This document shows, one piece after another, positions 49,953-61,479 of a DNA stretch of 64,000 nt; within the stretch, counting starts at the first letter, position 1, and the number at the start of each line of letters is the position of its first letter. This DNA is from Olsenella massiliensis (lineage in GTDB: Bacteria > Actinomycetota > Coriobacteriia > Coriobacteriales > Atopobiaceae). A program made the translations under genes and the position numbers. The notes beneath the pieces were generated by a model. The model had not been told where the DNA came from. It saw only the letters and a program-made list of their open reading frames with translations, and did no database searches. The stretch lies in contig NZ_LN898211.1 of assembly GCF_001457795.1 (NCBI RefSeq), forward strand, positions 186,001 to 250,000, given 5' to 3'.

Positions 49953-52318
49953 TTGAAGCTCGTAGTCACAGAGAAGAACGATGCCGCCCAGCAGATAGCG
50001 CGCCTGCTCGCCAGCGTGGGCAAGCCCAAGGCCGAAAAGGTCTATGACACCCCGGTCTATCGCTTTGCGCATGACGGCGAGGAGTGGGTCACCATCGGCC
50101 TGCGCGGGCACATCATGGCGCCCGACTTTCCCCATGAGCTGCGCTATGACGACGCCGAGGGCTGGCATGTCATCAGCGAGGAGGGCGAGGTGATTCCCGC
50201 CGCCGTTCCCGACGCCCTGGCCAAGCCTCCCTACGACAGCAGGCGCAAGCCCTTCCTCAAGGACGGCATCGACATCAAGGGCTGGAAGGTGGCGAGCCTT
50301 CCCTACCTCGTGTGGGCCCCCGTCGAGAAGCTTCCCGCCGAGAAGGGCATCATTCGCGCCCTCAAGAACCTGGCCAAGAAGGCGGACTCCATCGTCATCG
50401 GCACCGACTTCGACCGCGAGGGCGAGCTCATCGGGTCGGACGCCCTGCGTCAGATGCGAGAGGTGGCGCCTACCACGCCCGTCTCGCGCGCCCGCTACTC
50501 GGCCTTCACGAAGGCCGAGATCGACCACGCCTTCGCCCATCTCGTCGAGCTCGACCAGGACCTCGCGGACGCCGGCGAGAGCCGTCAGTACATAGACCTC
50601 ATCTGGGGCGCCGTGCTCACGCGCTACCTCACGATGGCGCGCTTCGGCGGCTTTGGCAACGTGCGCTCCGCCGGTCGCGTCCAGACGCCCACGCTGGCCC
50701 TCGTCGTCGAGAAGGAGCGCGAGCGCGAGGCCTTCGTCCCCGAGGACTACTGGGTGCTCTCGGGCACGCTCGCGCCCGCCGGCCAGCGCGGCGACGACGC
50801 CACGTTCCGCGCGACCCATCGGACGGCGCGCTTCAAGGACGAGGCCGCGGCACAGGCGGCCGCAACACGGGTCAAGGACGCCCGGAGCGCCCGCGTCACG
50901 GGCGTCGAGACAAAGAGCCGCACCACCCGTCCCCCCGCGCCGTTCAACACCACCTCGCTGCAGGCGGCCGCGGCGTCGATCGGCCTCTCGCCCTCGCGCA
51001 CGATGCGCGTGGCCGAGTCGCTCTACATGGACGGCCTCATCTCGTACCCGCGCGTGGACAACACGGTCTATCCCCGTTCGCTCGACCTGCGCGACTGCGT
51101 GAGGACGCTCTCGGCGGTGCCGCAGTACCGGCCCTGCTGCAAGGAGCTCCTCGCCAAGGACAGGCTCACGGCCACGCGCGGCAAGCAGGAGACGACCGAC
51201 CACCCGCCCATCTATCCCACGGCGGCGGCCGACCCCGACAAGCTGGACGGCGCCTCGTGGAAGCTCTACAACCTCATAGCCCGCCGCTTCCTGGCGACGC
51301 TCTCGGAGGCGTCGGTGAGCGAGTCGACCAAGCTTGCGCTCGACGTTGGCGGCGAGCCCTTCGTGGCCTCGGGCACCGTCGTCGTCAAGCCGGGGTTCAG
51401 GGCCATCTACGGCTTCGGCCAGAAGAAGGACGAGCTGCTGCCCGCCCTCGCCGTGGGCGACGCCTGCGACGTGCTCTCCATGACGCTCGACGCCAAGCAG
51501 ACCGAGCCCCCGGCCCGCTACAGCCAGGGACGCCTCATCCAGGAGATGGAGAAGCGCAACCTGGGCACCAAGTCCACGCGGGCGAGCATCATCCAGCGCC
51601 TGCTGGACGTCAAGTACATCAAGAACGACCCCGTCGAGCCCAGCCGCCTGGGCATGGCCGTCATCGAGGCGCTGACGACCTACGCGCCGCACGTCACGAG
51701 CCCCGACATGACGGCCGAGCTCGAGGCGGACATGACGAAGGTCGCGGAGGGCGCCGACACCCAGGACCAGGTGGTCACGCACTCGAGGGCGCTCCTCGCG
51801 GGCATGGTCGACGCCCTCATCGAGCACAAGGAAGACCTCGGGAACGCCATCGCCGACGCGGTGACGGCCGACGCCAAGGTGGGCGTATGCCCCAGCTGCG
51901 GCAAGGACCTGGTCATGAAGAGCTCGGCCAAGACGCGCGGCCGCTTCATCGGCTGCATGGGCTGGCCCGACTGTGACGTCACCTATCCCGTCCCCTCCAA
52001 CGTCAAGGTGGAGCCCCTGGAGGGCGATGCCGGCGTATGCCCCAGCTGCGGCGCTCCGCGCATCAAGTGTCGGCCCTTCCGCTCCAAGGCCTACGAGCTC
52101 TGCGTCAACCCCGCCTGTCCCACCAACGTCGAGCCCGACGTCATCGTGGGAGAGTGCGCCGCGTGCAAGACGGCGGGTCGTCACGGGGACCTCGTGGCCC
52201 ACAAGAGCGAGAAGACGGGCAAGCGCTTCATCCGCTGCACCAACTACGACGAGTGCCAGACGAGCTACCCGCTGCCCCAGCGCGGCGAGCTGCATGCCAC
52301 GGGCGAGACCTGCCCCAG
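49953..52318 (+). CDS. topA: DNA topoisomerase I (type IA, archaeal-like), truncated at the C-terminal zinc ribbons
   Basis: This enzyme relaxes negative supercoils. About 789 residues are left. The Toprim domain starts at residue 1 (LKLVVTEKNDAAQQIARLLA) with the metal motif GTDFDREGELIG (about 150-161). The nucleophile is Tyr365 in LISYPRVDNTVYPRSLD, the form found in archaeal-type enzymes. Zinc ribbons begin at about residue 646 (CPSCGKDLVMK...CMGWPDC), with a second (CPSCGAPRIKC...C) and a third (CAAC...CTNYDEC). A fourth starts CP and then the sequence leaves the gene at about 52318, where CPSCG would be expected. The TTG start follows GAAGGGAG. The frame runs on artificially into the antisense of pgm and galU to 53060. 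Confidence 0.92.
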
Positions 52319-52514
52319 ACAGCACCTCCCCCACCACGGCGGCGAGCCCCGAGGACTTCTTGCGTCCGTCAAAGCCCACGTAGATGGGGCCGACAGCGCC
52401 CTGCTCGACCCACCGGCGCGCGAGGGCGGCCGCGACGGAGCTCACGCCCTCCTCGTCGAAGGCGCGATCAAAGCGGTCAAACCACCCGTTGACGCCAAAC
52501 TTGATGGCGCGCAT
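52319..52514 (-). CDS. Phosphoglucomutase/phosphomannomutase family protein, N-terminal fragment
   Basis: Only the first 65 or so codons of an alpha-D-phosphohexomutase are present. The start MRAIKFGVNGWFDRFD corresponds to the family's FGTDGWR opening, and YVGFDGRKKSSGLAAVVGEV is the strand-helix before the active-site serine loop. The catalytic Ser and metal site are missing. It begins 9 bp after the galU stop, so galU-pgm forms an operon making UDP-sugars. The gene runs head-on into truncated topA at about 52318, indicating a mis-join. No strong ribosome site is seen; coupling to galU is likely. Confidence 0.85.
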
Positions 52515-52523
52515 CTACGGGCC

Positions 52524-53435
52524 CTACTCGCTCAGCAGCCCTGCGGCCTTGGGACCGAGCGCCTCGACGAAGGCCTCCCTGACAGACTCGTCCGTCAGGG
52601 CCATGCGGGCGTTTGTCGCCGCCCAGGCGGCCGGGGTGCCGGTGTCACAACCCTCCTCGGGATCAACGACCAGGGCGTACATGTCCTCCTCGGCCAGCAG
52701 CCGCTGCATGGCGTCCGTAAGCTGAATCTCGCCGCCGGCGCCGGCCCCTTGCGTGGCGAGCAGGTCCATGATGTGCGCGGAGAGCAGGTAGCGCCCCACG
52801 ATGAACAGGTGGCTCGGGGCGTCCTGCACGGCCGGCTTTTCGACGAGGCCGCTCACCTTCCACACGGCGCCGGCGGACTCCTCGTCCGCGGGAACCTCGC
52901 CCGACAGCCCCTCGACGCAGCTCCCGGCGATGATGCCGTAGCGACTCACCTGGTCGGCCGGGACGGGAGCCACGGCGATGACGGAGGCGCCGCCATGCGC
53001 GTCCGAGACGCGCTTCATGTTGACGCACATCTGCCGGTCGGGAACGAAATAGTCGCCTAGGAGCACGAAGAAGGGCTCGTCGCGCGTGACGTCGGCGGCG
53101 CAGAGGACGGCGTGGCCCAGCCCGCGCGGCTCGTCCTGGTAGACGAAACTGACGGGAAGCGAGCCTGCGGCATGAACCGCGTCCGCCTCGGCCTGCTTGC
53201 CACGGTCGCGAAGCTGGTCCTCGAGACCGCCGTCCACCTTGAAGTACGATTCGATCTGCGGCTTCTCGCGCGAGTTCACGATGACGACGCCGTCAACCCC
53301 GGCGGGCTCGAGCGCCTCCTCGACGACATACTGGATGACCGGCTTGGTGAGCACCGGCAAGAGCTCCTTGGGCGTCCCCTTGGTAGATGGGAGGAAGCGG
53401 GTCCCCAGACCAGCCGCTGGAATGACTGCCTTCAC
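52524..53435 (-). CDS. galU: UTP--glucose-1-phosphate uridylyltransferase
   Basis: This 303-residue nucleotidyltransferase makes UDP-glucose from UTP and glucose-1-phosphate for envelope glycans. The GTG start (complement 53433-53435) gives VKAVIPAAGLGTRFLPSTKG, the nucleotide-binding loop, followed by PKELLPVLTKPVIQYVVEEA. PRGLGHAVLCA, LLGDYFVPD (metal aspartate) and GVEKP-like LVEKPAVQDAPS are all present. AAAGGAG precedes the start. It is followed by the pgm fragment, whose product would supply glucose-1-phosphate. The stop at 52524 is intact, so galU itself is not affected by the nearby topA/pgm break. Confidence 0.97.
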   Translation of the reverse strand: MKAVIPAAGLGTRFLPSTKGTPKELLPVLTKPVIQYVVEEALEPAGVDGVVIVNSREKPQIESYFKVDGGLEDQLRDRGKQAEADAVHAAGSLPVSFVYQDEPRGLGHAVLCAADVTRDEPFFVLLGDYFVPDRQMCVNMKRVSDAHGGASVIAVAPVPADQVSRYGIIAGSCVEGLSGEVPADEESAGAVWKVSGLVEKPAVQDAPSHLFIVGRYLLSAHIMDLLATQGAGAGGEIQLTDAMQRLLAEEDMYALVVDPEEGCDTGTPAAWAATNARMALTDESVREAFVEALGPKAAGLLSE

Positions 53436-53646
53436 GAATCGTCTCCTTTCGGTCCATGTCACAACGACCGCCCCCACGTCAGGCGGGACGGGCGGCACTC
53501 GTTCATTGCGTAAGGATACCCCGCGACGACGAGGCGGCCAAAGGCTGGCTCGCAGATGGCGTGCCGTGCCGCCTTATCGCGCGTGTGCGCGCGGCGGCCC
53601 ACAACTTGGACACAAACGTTGACGTGGGCAAAAACGAGGGCGGCGC

Positions 53647-54030
53647 TCAGCCCTCTACCGTGATGCCCTGATCCTCCAGGTAGGCAAGCCACTTGGACTG
53701 CGTCTCGAGGGAGAGCGCGTGCTCCATGCGACAGGCCTCGACGTCTGCGGTCTCGTGGTCGACGCCGAGGTCGTTTTCGAGGAAGGAGCGCAGCATCCTG
53801 TGGCAGCGCCACACGTGGGCCGCGTAGGCCCTGCCCTGATCGGTGAGCTGGACGCGGCCGTAGTGGCTCTGCGTCACGTAGCCGGCTTCCTTGAGGGTGC
53901 TCACGGCCTTGTTGACGCTCGCCTTGGAGACGTCCAGCTGCTCGGCGACGTCCACGGAGCGCACGCCGTCAAAGCTCCCTTGCGCCTCCATGATGCGGTA
54001 GATGGCCTCAAGATAGTCCTCGTTGGCCAT
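53647..54030 (-). CDS. DtxR/MntR-family metal-dependent transcriptional regulator
   Basis: This 127-residue repressor has a winged helix (ANEDYLEAIYRIMEAQGSFD, then VRSVDVAEQLDVSKASVNKA and LKEAGYVTQSHYGRVQLTDQ) and a metal-binding dimerisation helix region (RCHRMLRSFLENDLGVDHET, then ADVEACRMEHALS with Cys/Glu/His ligands). The SH3-like third domain is absent, as in MntR-type members. In this group Fe2+ or Mn2+ binding activates repression of metal uptake. ATG 54030 is the favoured start; an upstream in-frame ATG at 54126 would add 32 poorly conserved residues. No transport gene is adjacent. The CDF exporter at 33.5 kb is the only metal transporter in the window. Confidence 0.9.
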   Translation of the reverse strand: MANEDYLEAIYRIMEAQGSFDGVRSVDVAEQLDVSKASVNKAVSTLKEAGYVTQSHYGRVQLTDQGRAYAAHVWRCHRMLRSFLENDLGVDHETADVEACRMEHALSLETQSKWLAYLEDQGITVEG

Positions 54031-54265
54031 GGTAAGGGGCTGCTCCTCACCTGACTCCCGATCACGCGCGCCGGCGCTGAGCGAGTCCCGTCTCACCACA
54101 TGCCTGACGCCTGGCACCTCATCCATGCTCCGCCCCCCGTCAAAACATCCTCGACCCCTGAGGTCCCCTGAGGTGGTAGCCCCCGCCTGCCCTGCCCGCT
54201 CGCAGGGCGTCGCAGGGGTCCCTTTGCCTCTCATGCTACCTCATGTGGCGGCGGACGGCGTGACG

Positions 54266-55549
54266 TCAGTCGTCGTCGGTCTCAGGATCCGGGACTTCCT
54301 CGCGCGTCACCCAGGCGCCCAGAGCCTGAAGCTTCTCGACGAATCGCTCGTAGCCGCGGTCGATGTGGTGGATGTCCGAGACGGTCGTCACCCCGTCGGC
54401 GACGAGGCCCGCCATGACCAGCGCCGCGCCGCCGCGCAGGTCGGGAGACTTGACCTTTGCCCCCGAGAATGCCTTCACGCCGTGCACGATGGCATGATGC
54501 CCCTCGATTCTGATGTCCGCCCCCATGCGCTGCAGCTCGCTGGCGAACATGAAACGATTCTCAAAGACGTTCTCGGTGACGACCGAGGAGTTTGAGGCGC
54601 GGGCGAGCAGACACATGGTCTGTGCCTGCATGTCGGTGGGAAAGCCCGGGAAGGGAAGCGTCTGGATGTCCACGGACGCGAGAGGGGCATCCCGGCTGAT
54701 GGTGACCTGATGCTGACCGCGTTCGACGCGAATGCCCATGAGCTCGTACTTCTTGAGCACGAGCCCCAGATGGACCGGCTCGAAGCCGCGCACGGTGACG
54801 GGCCTTCCGCAGAGGCCCGCCATGGCGACGAAGGTGCCCGCCTCGATGCGGTCCCCCACGACGCGATGGGTGACGGGACGCAGCTCGCCGACGCCCTCGA
54901 TCTCGATGACGGGCGACCCGGCGCCGCGCACCTTGGCCCCCATCTCGTTGAGGAGGTTGGCGAGGTCCACGATCTCGGGCTCGCGGGCGGCGTTGTCGAT
55001 GACCGTCGTCCCCTTGGCGTGCACGGAGGCCATCATGAGGTTCTCGGTGGCCCCGACGCTCGCGAAGTCGAGGGTGACGAGCGCGCCGCGCATGCCGCCG
55101 GGGGTCGTCGCGTGGATGTCGCCATGATCGATGTCAAAGTGGACGCCCAGGGCCTCAAGACCCAGGATGTGCATGTCTATCTTGCGCGCCCCGATGTTGC
55201 AGCCGCCCGGCATGGCGACGACCGCCTTGCCGAAGCGGGCGAGCAACGGCCCCAGCACGGCCGTCGAGGCGCGCATCTGCGCCACGAGATGGTAGGGGGC
55301 CTCCCACTTGTCGATGGTGGTGGTGTCAATCCTGAGCTCATGCTCGCCCAAGACGTCGATCTTGGCACCCAGGTACTTGAGCACCTTGCCCATGACGTGG
55401 ACGTCCGCGATGTTGGGGACGTTGGTGAGGGTGTTCACCCCGGGGGCCATGAGGGTCGCCGCCATGAGCTTGAGGGCGGAGTTCTTGGCGCCCTCCACCG
55501 TGACCGCCCCCTCGACGGGCGCGCCGCCCTCGACCCTGATTACTTCCAC
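54266..55549 (-). CDS. murA: UDP-N-acetylglucosamine 1-carboxyvinyltransferase
   Basis: This 427-residue enzyme transfers enolpyruvate from PEP to UDP-GlcNAc, the first committed step of peptidoglycan synthesis and the fosfomycin target. [18 protein letters not shown] at about residues 18-35 contains the conserved Lys-Asn pair. The catalytic cysteine is in [14 protein letters not shown] (about residue 117), so the enzyme should be fosfomycin-sensitive at this position. [10 protein letters not shown]-like [10 protein letters not shown] and [14 protein letters not shown] are present. The GTG start follows AGGAGG. It lies 31 bp downstream of atpC on the same strand, so it may be transcribed with the ATP synthase operon. 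Confidence 0.97.
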   Translation of the reverse strand: MEVIRVEGGAPVEGAVTVEGAKNSALKLMAATLMAPGVNTLTNVPNIADVHVMGKVLKYLGAKIDVLGEHELRIDTTTIDKWEAPYHLVAQMRASTAVLGPLLARFGKAVVAMPGGCNIGARKIDMHILGLEALGVHFDIDHGDIHATTPGGMRGALVTLDFASVGATENLMMASVHAKGTTVIDNAAREPEIVDLANLLNEMGAKVRGAGSPVIEIEGVGELRPVTHRVVGDRIEAGTFVAMAGLCGRPVTVRGFEPVHLGLVLKKYELMGIRVERGQHQVTISRDAPLASVDIQTLPFPGFPTDMQAQTMCLLARASNSSVVTENVFENRFMFASELQRMGADIRIEGHHAIVHGVKAFSGAKVKSPDLRGGAALVMAGLVADGVTTVSDIHHIDRGYERFVEKLQALGAWVTREEVPDPETDDD

Positions 55550-55580
55550 CTTGCCTCCTGAAACGTAGGCCACACCGTCA

Positions 55581-56012
55581 TCAGGCGTGTGCTTCGCCGG
55601 CCTCCTGCGCCTCCTTGAGCAGCAGGTTGCACCACTGTATCTTATTGCTCCAATAGGCGCGGCGGTGATCGTCCTCGGGGAGGGCGTCGCGGGCGTCAAA
55701 GGCCGCCTCGCGCGTGTCGCGCACGACGTCGGGCTCGATGTCGTCGACGCGGCGGGCGTGATCGGCAAGAATGATGACGCCCTTGTCGTCGATCTCTGCA
55801 TAGCCGCCCGAGACGACCACCTTGACGGTGCCGCCCCCATCCTGCTTACGCAGGTGGAGGCGGACGACGCCGTCGCCCAGGGCGCAGATCTCGGGGGCAT
55901 GGCCCGGCCAGACGCCCAGCTCGCCGGACGTGGTCACCAGGATGAGGCTGGCTACCGACCCCTCGAAGAGAAGCCGGTCCGGCCGCACGAACTGACAGGT
56001 AAGCTCAGCCAT
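55581..56012 (-). CDS. atpC: F1 ATP synthase epsilon subunit
   Basis: This 143-residue subunit of the F1 central stalk couples rotation and inhibits ATP hydrolysis. The N-terminal beta sandwich is clear (MAELTCQFVRPDRLLFEGSV, GELGVWPGHAPEICALGDGV, VVSGGYAEIDDKGVIILADH), followed by a C-terminal helical hairpin of about 55 residues. The C-terminal part (AYWSNKIQWCNLLLKEAQEA) is unusual in its Trp/Cys content compared with the common form. It ends the atp operon after atpD with a 9-bp gap and is followed closely by murA. Confidence 0.96.
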   Translation of the reverse strand: MAELTCQFVRPDRLLFEGSVASLILVTTSGELGVWPGHAPEICALGDGVVRLHLRKQDGGGTVKVVVSGGYAEIDDKGVIILADHARRVDDIEPDVVRDTREAAFDARDALPEDDHRRAYWSNKIQWCNLLLKEAQEAGEAHA

Positions 56013-56021
56013 GGCTTTTCC

Positions 56022-58411
<2,390 letters not shown>

Positions 58412-58417
58412 CGTTCG

Positions 58418-60076
58418 CTACTCCTGTGCCAGGTGCGAATCCTGGGCTTCGACCAGGCTGGGCGCGTCCTCTGCCTCAACGGAGACGTCCTGGGCCTTTG
58501 CCTTGTTGGGGAACTCCTCCAGGAACTGCTTCTTGAAGTTGCCGATGTGAGTCCTGAGCTCGTCGGCGGTGGCGTCGTCGATCTTGCCCGCGCGGAGACG
58601 GGCGCAAAGCTGAGGATGCCTCTCGTCCATGTACTTCGCAAGGCCGTCGCGGAACAGGGTCACGTGCTCGATGTCGATGTCGTCGAGGAAGTCCTCCTTG
58701 CCGGCAAAGATCGAGATGACCTGGCTTGACACGCTGAGCGCCTCGTAGCGTCCCTGCTTGAGCAGCTCCATCATATGGGCGCCATGGTTGAGCTGGTACT
58801 GCGTGGTGGCGTCAAGGTCGCTGCCGAACTGCGCGAAGGCCTGCTTCTCGCGATAGGAGGCGAGGTCGAGACGGAGCGTGCCCGCGACCTGCTTCATGCT
58901 CGCAAGCTGCGCGGCGCCACCGACGCGGGACACCGAGATGCCCACGTCGACCGCGGGGCGCTGGCCCTGGAAGAAGAGGTTGGACTGCAGGTAGATCTGG
59001 CCATCCGTGATCGAGATGACGTTGGTGGGGATGTACGCCGAGACGTCGCCCTCCTGGGTCTCGATGATGGGCAGCGCGGTGAGCGAGCCGCCGCCGTTTT
59101 CCTCGGACATCTTGCAGGCACGCTCGAGAAGGCGGGAATGCAGGTAGAAGATGTCGCCGGGGTAGGCCTCGCGCCCGGGCGGGCGATGCAGCGTGAGGGA
59201 CATCTGGCGATAGGCGACGGCCTGCTTGGAGAGGTCGTCATACACGACGAGAACGTGCCCGCCGGGATGCTCGGCGTCGGCGGGATTGCCCTCGACGTCG
59301 TTGTACATGAAGAACTCGCCGATCGCGGCGCCCGCCATGGGGGCGATGTACTGGAGGGGCGCGGAGTCGGCGGCCGTGGCGGCGACGATGATGGTCTTGT
59401 CGAGCACGCCCTGACGCGACAGGGTCTCCCTGATCGCGGCGACCGTGGAGGCCTTCTGGCCGATGGCCACATAGATGCAGATCATGTCCTCGTCGCGCTG
59501 GTTGACGATGGCGTCGATCGCGATGGCCGTCTTGCCAGTCTTGCGGTCTCCGATGATGAGCTCACGCTGGCCGCGCCCGATGGGGACCATGGCGTCGACG
59601 GCAAGCAGGCCGGTCTGCACGGGCTCGCAGACGGGCTGGCGCTCCATGATGCCAGGTGCCTTGAACTCGATGGGGCGGTGATGCGAGGTGTCGATGGGGC
59701 CCAGGCCGTCGATGGGATGGCCCAGGGGGCTCACCACGCGGCCGAGCATCGCGCGACCGACGGGGATGTCCATGACGCGTCCCGTCGTGCGGCACTCGTC
59801 ACCCTCGCGAATGGAATCGACGTCGCCGAAGAGGACGGCGCCGACCTCGTCCGTGTCGAGGTTCTGAGCAAGGCCGAAGACGCTGTGGCCCGTGCGGGCG
59901 CTCGTGAACTCCAGAAGCTCGCCGGCCATGGCCGACTTGAGCCCCGAGACGTGGGCGATGCCGTCTCCCACCTCGGAGACGACGGACGCCTCCTGGTTGT
60001 CGACCGTCGCATTAATCTGGGCGAGCTGCTTGCGCAGCGTGTCCATGATTTCCGCGGAGCTGATCATGTCTGTCAT
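58418..60076 (-). CDS. atpA: F1 ATP synthase alpha subunit
   Basis: This 552-residue regulatory nucleotide-binding subunit has its non-catalytic Walker A GDRKTGKT at residues 176-183. [30 protein letters not shown] is the conserved block, and the arginine finger lies in VSRVGGAAQ. The start overlaps the atpH stop by one base (60076). The C-terminus carries about 35 extra acidic residues after the usual end ([20 protein letters not shown]), so the protein is longer than the common 500-515. The tail is probably disordered. Confidence 0.98.
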   Translation of the reverse strand: MTDMISSAEIMDTLRKQLAQINATVDNQEASVVSEVGDGIAHVSGLKSAMAGELLEFTSARTGHSVFGLAQNLDTDEVGAVLFGDVDSIREGDECRTTGRVMDIPVGRAMLGRVVSPLGHPIDGLGPIDTSHHRPIEFKAPGIMERQPVCEPVQTGLLAVDAMVPIGRGQRELIIGDRKTGKTAIAIDAIVNQRDEDMICIYVAIGQKASTVAAIRETLSRQGVLDKTIIVAATAADSAPLQYIAPMAGAAIGEFFMYNDVEGNPADAEHPGGHVLVVYDDLSKQAVAYRQMSLTLHRPPGREAYPGDIFYLHSRLLERACKMSEENGGGSLTALPIIETQEGDVSAYIPTNVISITDGQIYLQSNLFFQGQRPAVDVGISVSRVGGAAQLASMKQVAGTLRLDLASYREKQAFAQFGSDLDATTQYQLNHGAHMMELLKQGRYEALSVSSQVISIFAGKEDFLDDIDIEHVTLFRDGLAKYMDERHPQLCARLRAGKIDDATADELRTHIGNFKKQFLEEFPNKAKAQDVSVEAEDAPSLVEAQDSHLAQE

Positions 60077-60546
60077 TACTTACCACTTCCGACGTAGGCC
60101 GAAGAGAGGGTCTTGCGAATGTTGGAAAGCTGGGCGCGAACCGAGGCATCATAGCGCTTTCCACGAACCTCCATCACGATGCCGCCCAAAATGGAGGGAT
60201 CGACACGCTCGACAAGGTATACGGGGGCCTTGAGGTCTGCCTCCGCCTTGGCGCAGATCTTCGCGCGAAGCGCGTCGTCCATGGGGACCGCCGTGGTGAC
60301 GGTGACCGAGACGGTCTCGTCCTCCGAGTCGAGGATCTCCTTGTACCTCTTGGAGAACTCCTTGACGAGGGCAAGGTCGTGCTCGCGACCCATGGTGCTC
60401 AGCGTCTCGAGGACCTCGGGGGAGAACTTGCAGGCGTGCAGCCACTGGACGAGGTCGGCATTAGCCCTGCCCTCGCTGCGGCCCGCCTCGATGAGCGCGC
60501 GGACGTACGCCTCGACCTTGGCCTCGTCACTCAGCTTAGTTGCCAT
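60076..60546 (-). CDS. atpH: F1 ATP synthase delta subunit (OSCP)
   Basis: This 156-residue peripheral-stalk subunit links the b subunit to the top of F1. It is shorter than the usual 175-180 residues. The N-terminal helical bundle ([20 protein letters not shown] ... [10 protein letters not shown]) and C-terminal domain ([20 protein letters not shown] ... [20 protein letters not shown]) are recognisable, the latter ending with the conserved D.S...QL.... block. The start overlaps atpF by 11 bp and the stop overlaps atpA by 1 bp, giving tight translational coupling. Confidence 0.95.
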   Translation of the reverse strand: MATKLSDEAKVEAYVRALIEAGRSEGRANADLVQWLHACKFSPEVLETLSTMGREHDLALVKEFSKRYKEILDSEDETVSVTVTTAVPMDDALRAKICAKAEADLKAPVYLVERVDPSILGGIVMEVRGKRYDASVRAQLSNIRKTLSSAYVGSGK

Positions 60547-61141
60547 GGGGGGCGCTCACTTCCATGAGGTACTTCTCCGCAAGTCTGCGCTGCTGGTCCT
60601 CGCTCAAGTTGTCGCCGATCACCTTGCTGGCGATCTCGACCGAAAGGTCGACGACCTGGCCGGAGAGCTCGATCATCGCCTTCTTGCGCTCGGACTCGAC
60701 GGCGTTGTGAGACTTGGAGACGATCTCGGTGGCCTCGCGGTGGGCCTCGGCGAGAACGCGAGAACGCTCCTCCTCGACCTCCTTCTTTGCCTGGGAGACG
60801 ATCCTCTCGGCCTCGCGGCGGGCCTTGGCGATCTGAGCCTCGTAGCTCTTGGCCGCCTCGGTCGCCTGGACCTTGGCCTTCTCGGCGGCGTCGAGGTCGC
60901 CGGCGATCTTTGCCTGACGCTTCTCCATCATGTCGAGAATCGACGGCCAGGCGAGCTTGGCAAGGACGAACCAGATGACGATGAACGCGATAAGCGCGGG
61001 GACGAACTCCGCTGCCTTCGGAAGCAGGATGTCGGCACCGCTGATCTCAGCAAGGGCGATGCTGGGCGTCGCCGATGCCACGACGGCCGCGGCAACGGCG
61101 ACGCCGACCCTCGCGCCGGACTCCTTCATGTTTCCGTTCAT
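60536..61141 (-). CDS. atpF: Fo ATP synthase b subunit with signal-like N-terminus
   Basis: This 201-residue peripheral stalk subunit anchors in the membrane and dimerises by a long coiled coil (about 65-185: IAGDLDAAEKAKVQATEAAK ... KKEVEEERSRVLAEAHREAT). The true membrane helix is ALIAFIVIWFVLAKLAWPSI (about residues 49-68). An extra hydrophobic N-terminus precedes it: GVAVAAAVVASATPSIALAE (about 13-32), which looks like a cleavable signal peptide and is not part of a standard b subunit. The ATG at 61141 follows GGAGGAA. It overlaps atpH by 11 bp. Confidence 0.95.
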   Translation of the reverse strand: MNGNMKESGARVGVAVAAAVVASATPSIALAEISGADILLPKAAEFVPALIAFIVIWFVLAKLAWPSILDMMEKRQAKIAGDLDAAEKAKVQATEAAKSYEAQIAKARREAERIVSQAKKEVEEERSRVLAEAHREATEIVSKSHNAVESERKKAMIELSGQVVDLSVEIASKVIGDNLSEDQQRRLAEKYLMEVSAPHGN

Positions 61142-61181
61142 TACATTCCTCCAACTGTGGCGCTTGCCGTACGCGACGCCT

Positions 61182-61376
61182 CTACTTGGCGATCAGCGTG
61201 ACGACGAAGCCGATGAGCGCCAGGGCCTCAACGAAGGCCGAGGCGAGGATGAAGGTCGTAAACAGGCGACCCTGGACCTCGGGCTGGCGTGCCATAGACG
61301 TGGTGGCACCGAATGCCGCCATGCCGATACCGACGCTGGCACCAATAACACCAAGACCATAACCGATAACTCCCAC
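61182..61376 (-). CDS. atpE: Fo ATP synthase c subunit
   Basis: This 64-residue subunit forms the rotor ring. Two helices (VGVIGYGLGVIGASVGIGMA and TTFILASAFVEALALIGFVV) flank the loop ARQPEVQG. The ion-binding glutamate is in FVEALAL and is followed by Ala rather than Ser/Thr, and helix 1 lacks the sodium-ligand Gln, so proton coupling is inferred. The GTG start (complement 61374-61376) follows GAGGAGG and gives an unusually short N-terminus of three residues before the first helix. It lies between atpB and atpF with gaps of 103 and 40 bp. Confidence 0.95.
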   Translation of the reverse strand: MGVIGYGLGVIGASVGIGMAAFGATTSMARQPEVQGRLFTTFILASAFVEALALIGFVVTLIAK

Positions 61377-61479
61377 GGTTCCTCCTCTGTCATTCGTCCC
61401 GGAATGGGGCGAGTTCCATGACTTGCTATGCAAACGGCGGGCGTGGCCCCGCGGTTGGCTAAGATGTGGCCGACAAATA

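Noticed and set aside
49884-53060. A single 1,058-codon open frame extending topA into the galU/pgm region
   Set aside because: After 52318 the translation is antisense to a recognisable pgm start and galU, so the fusion is an artefact of the join, not a real multidomain topoisomerase.
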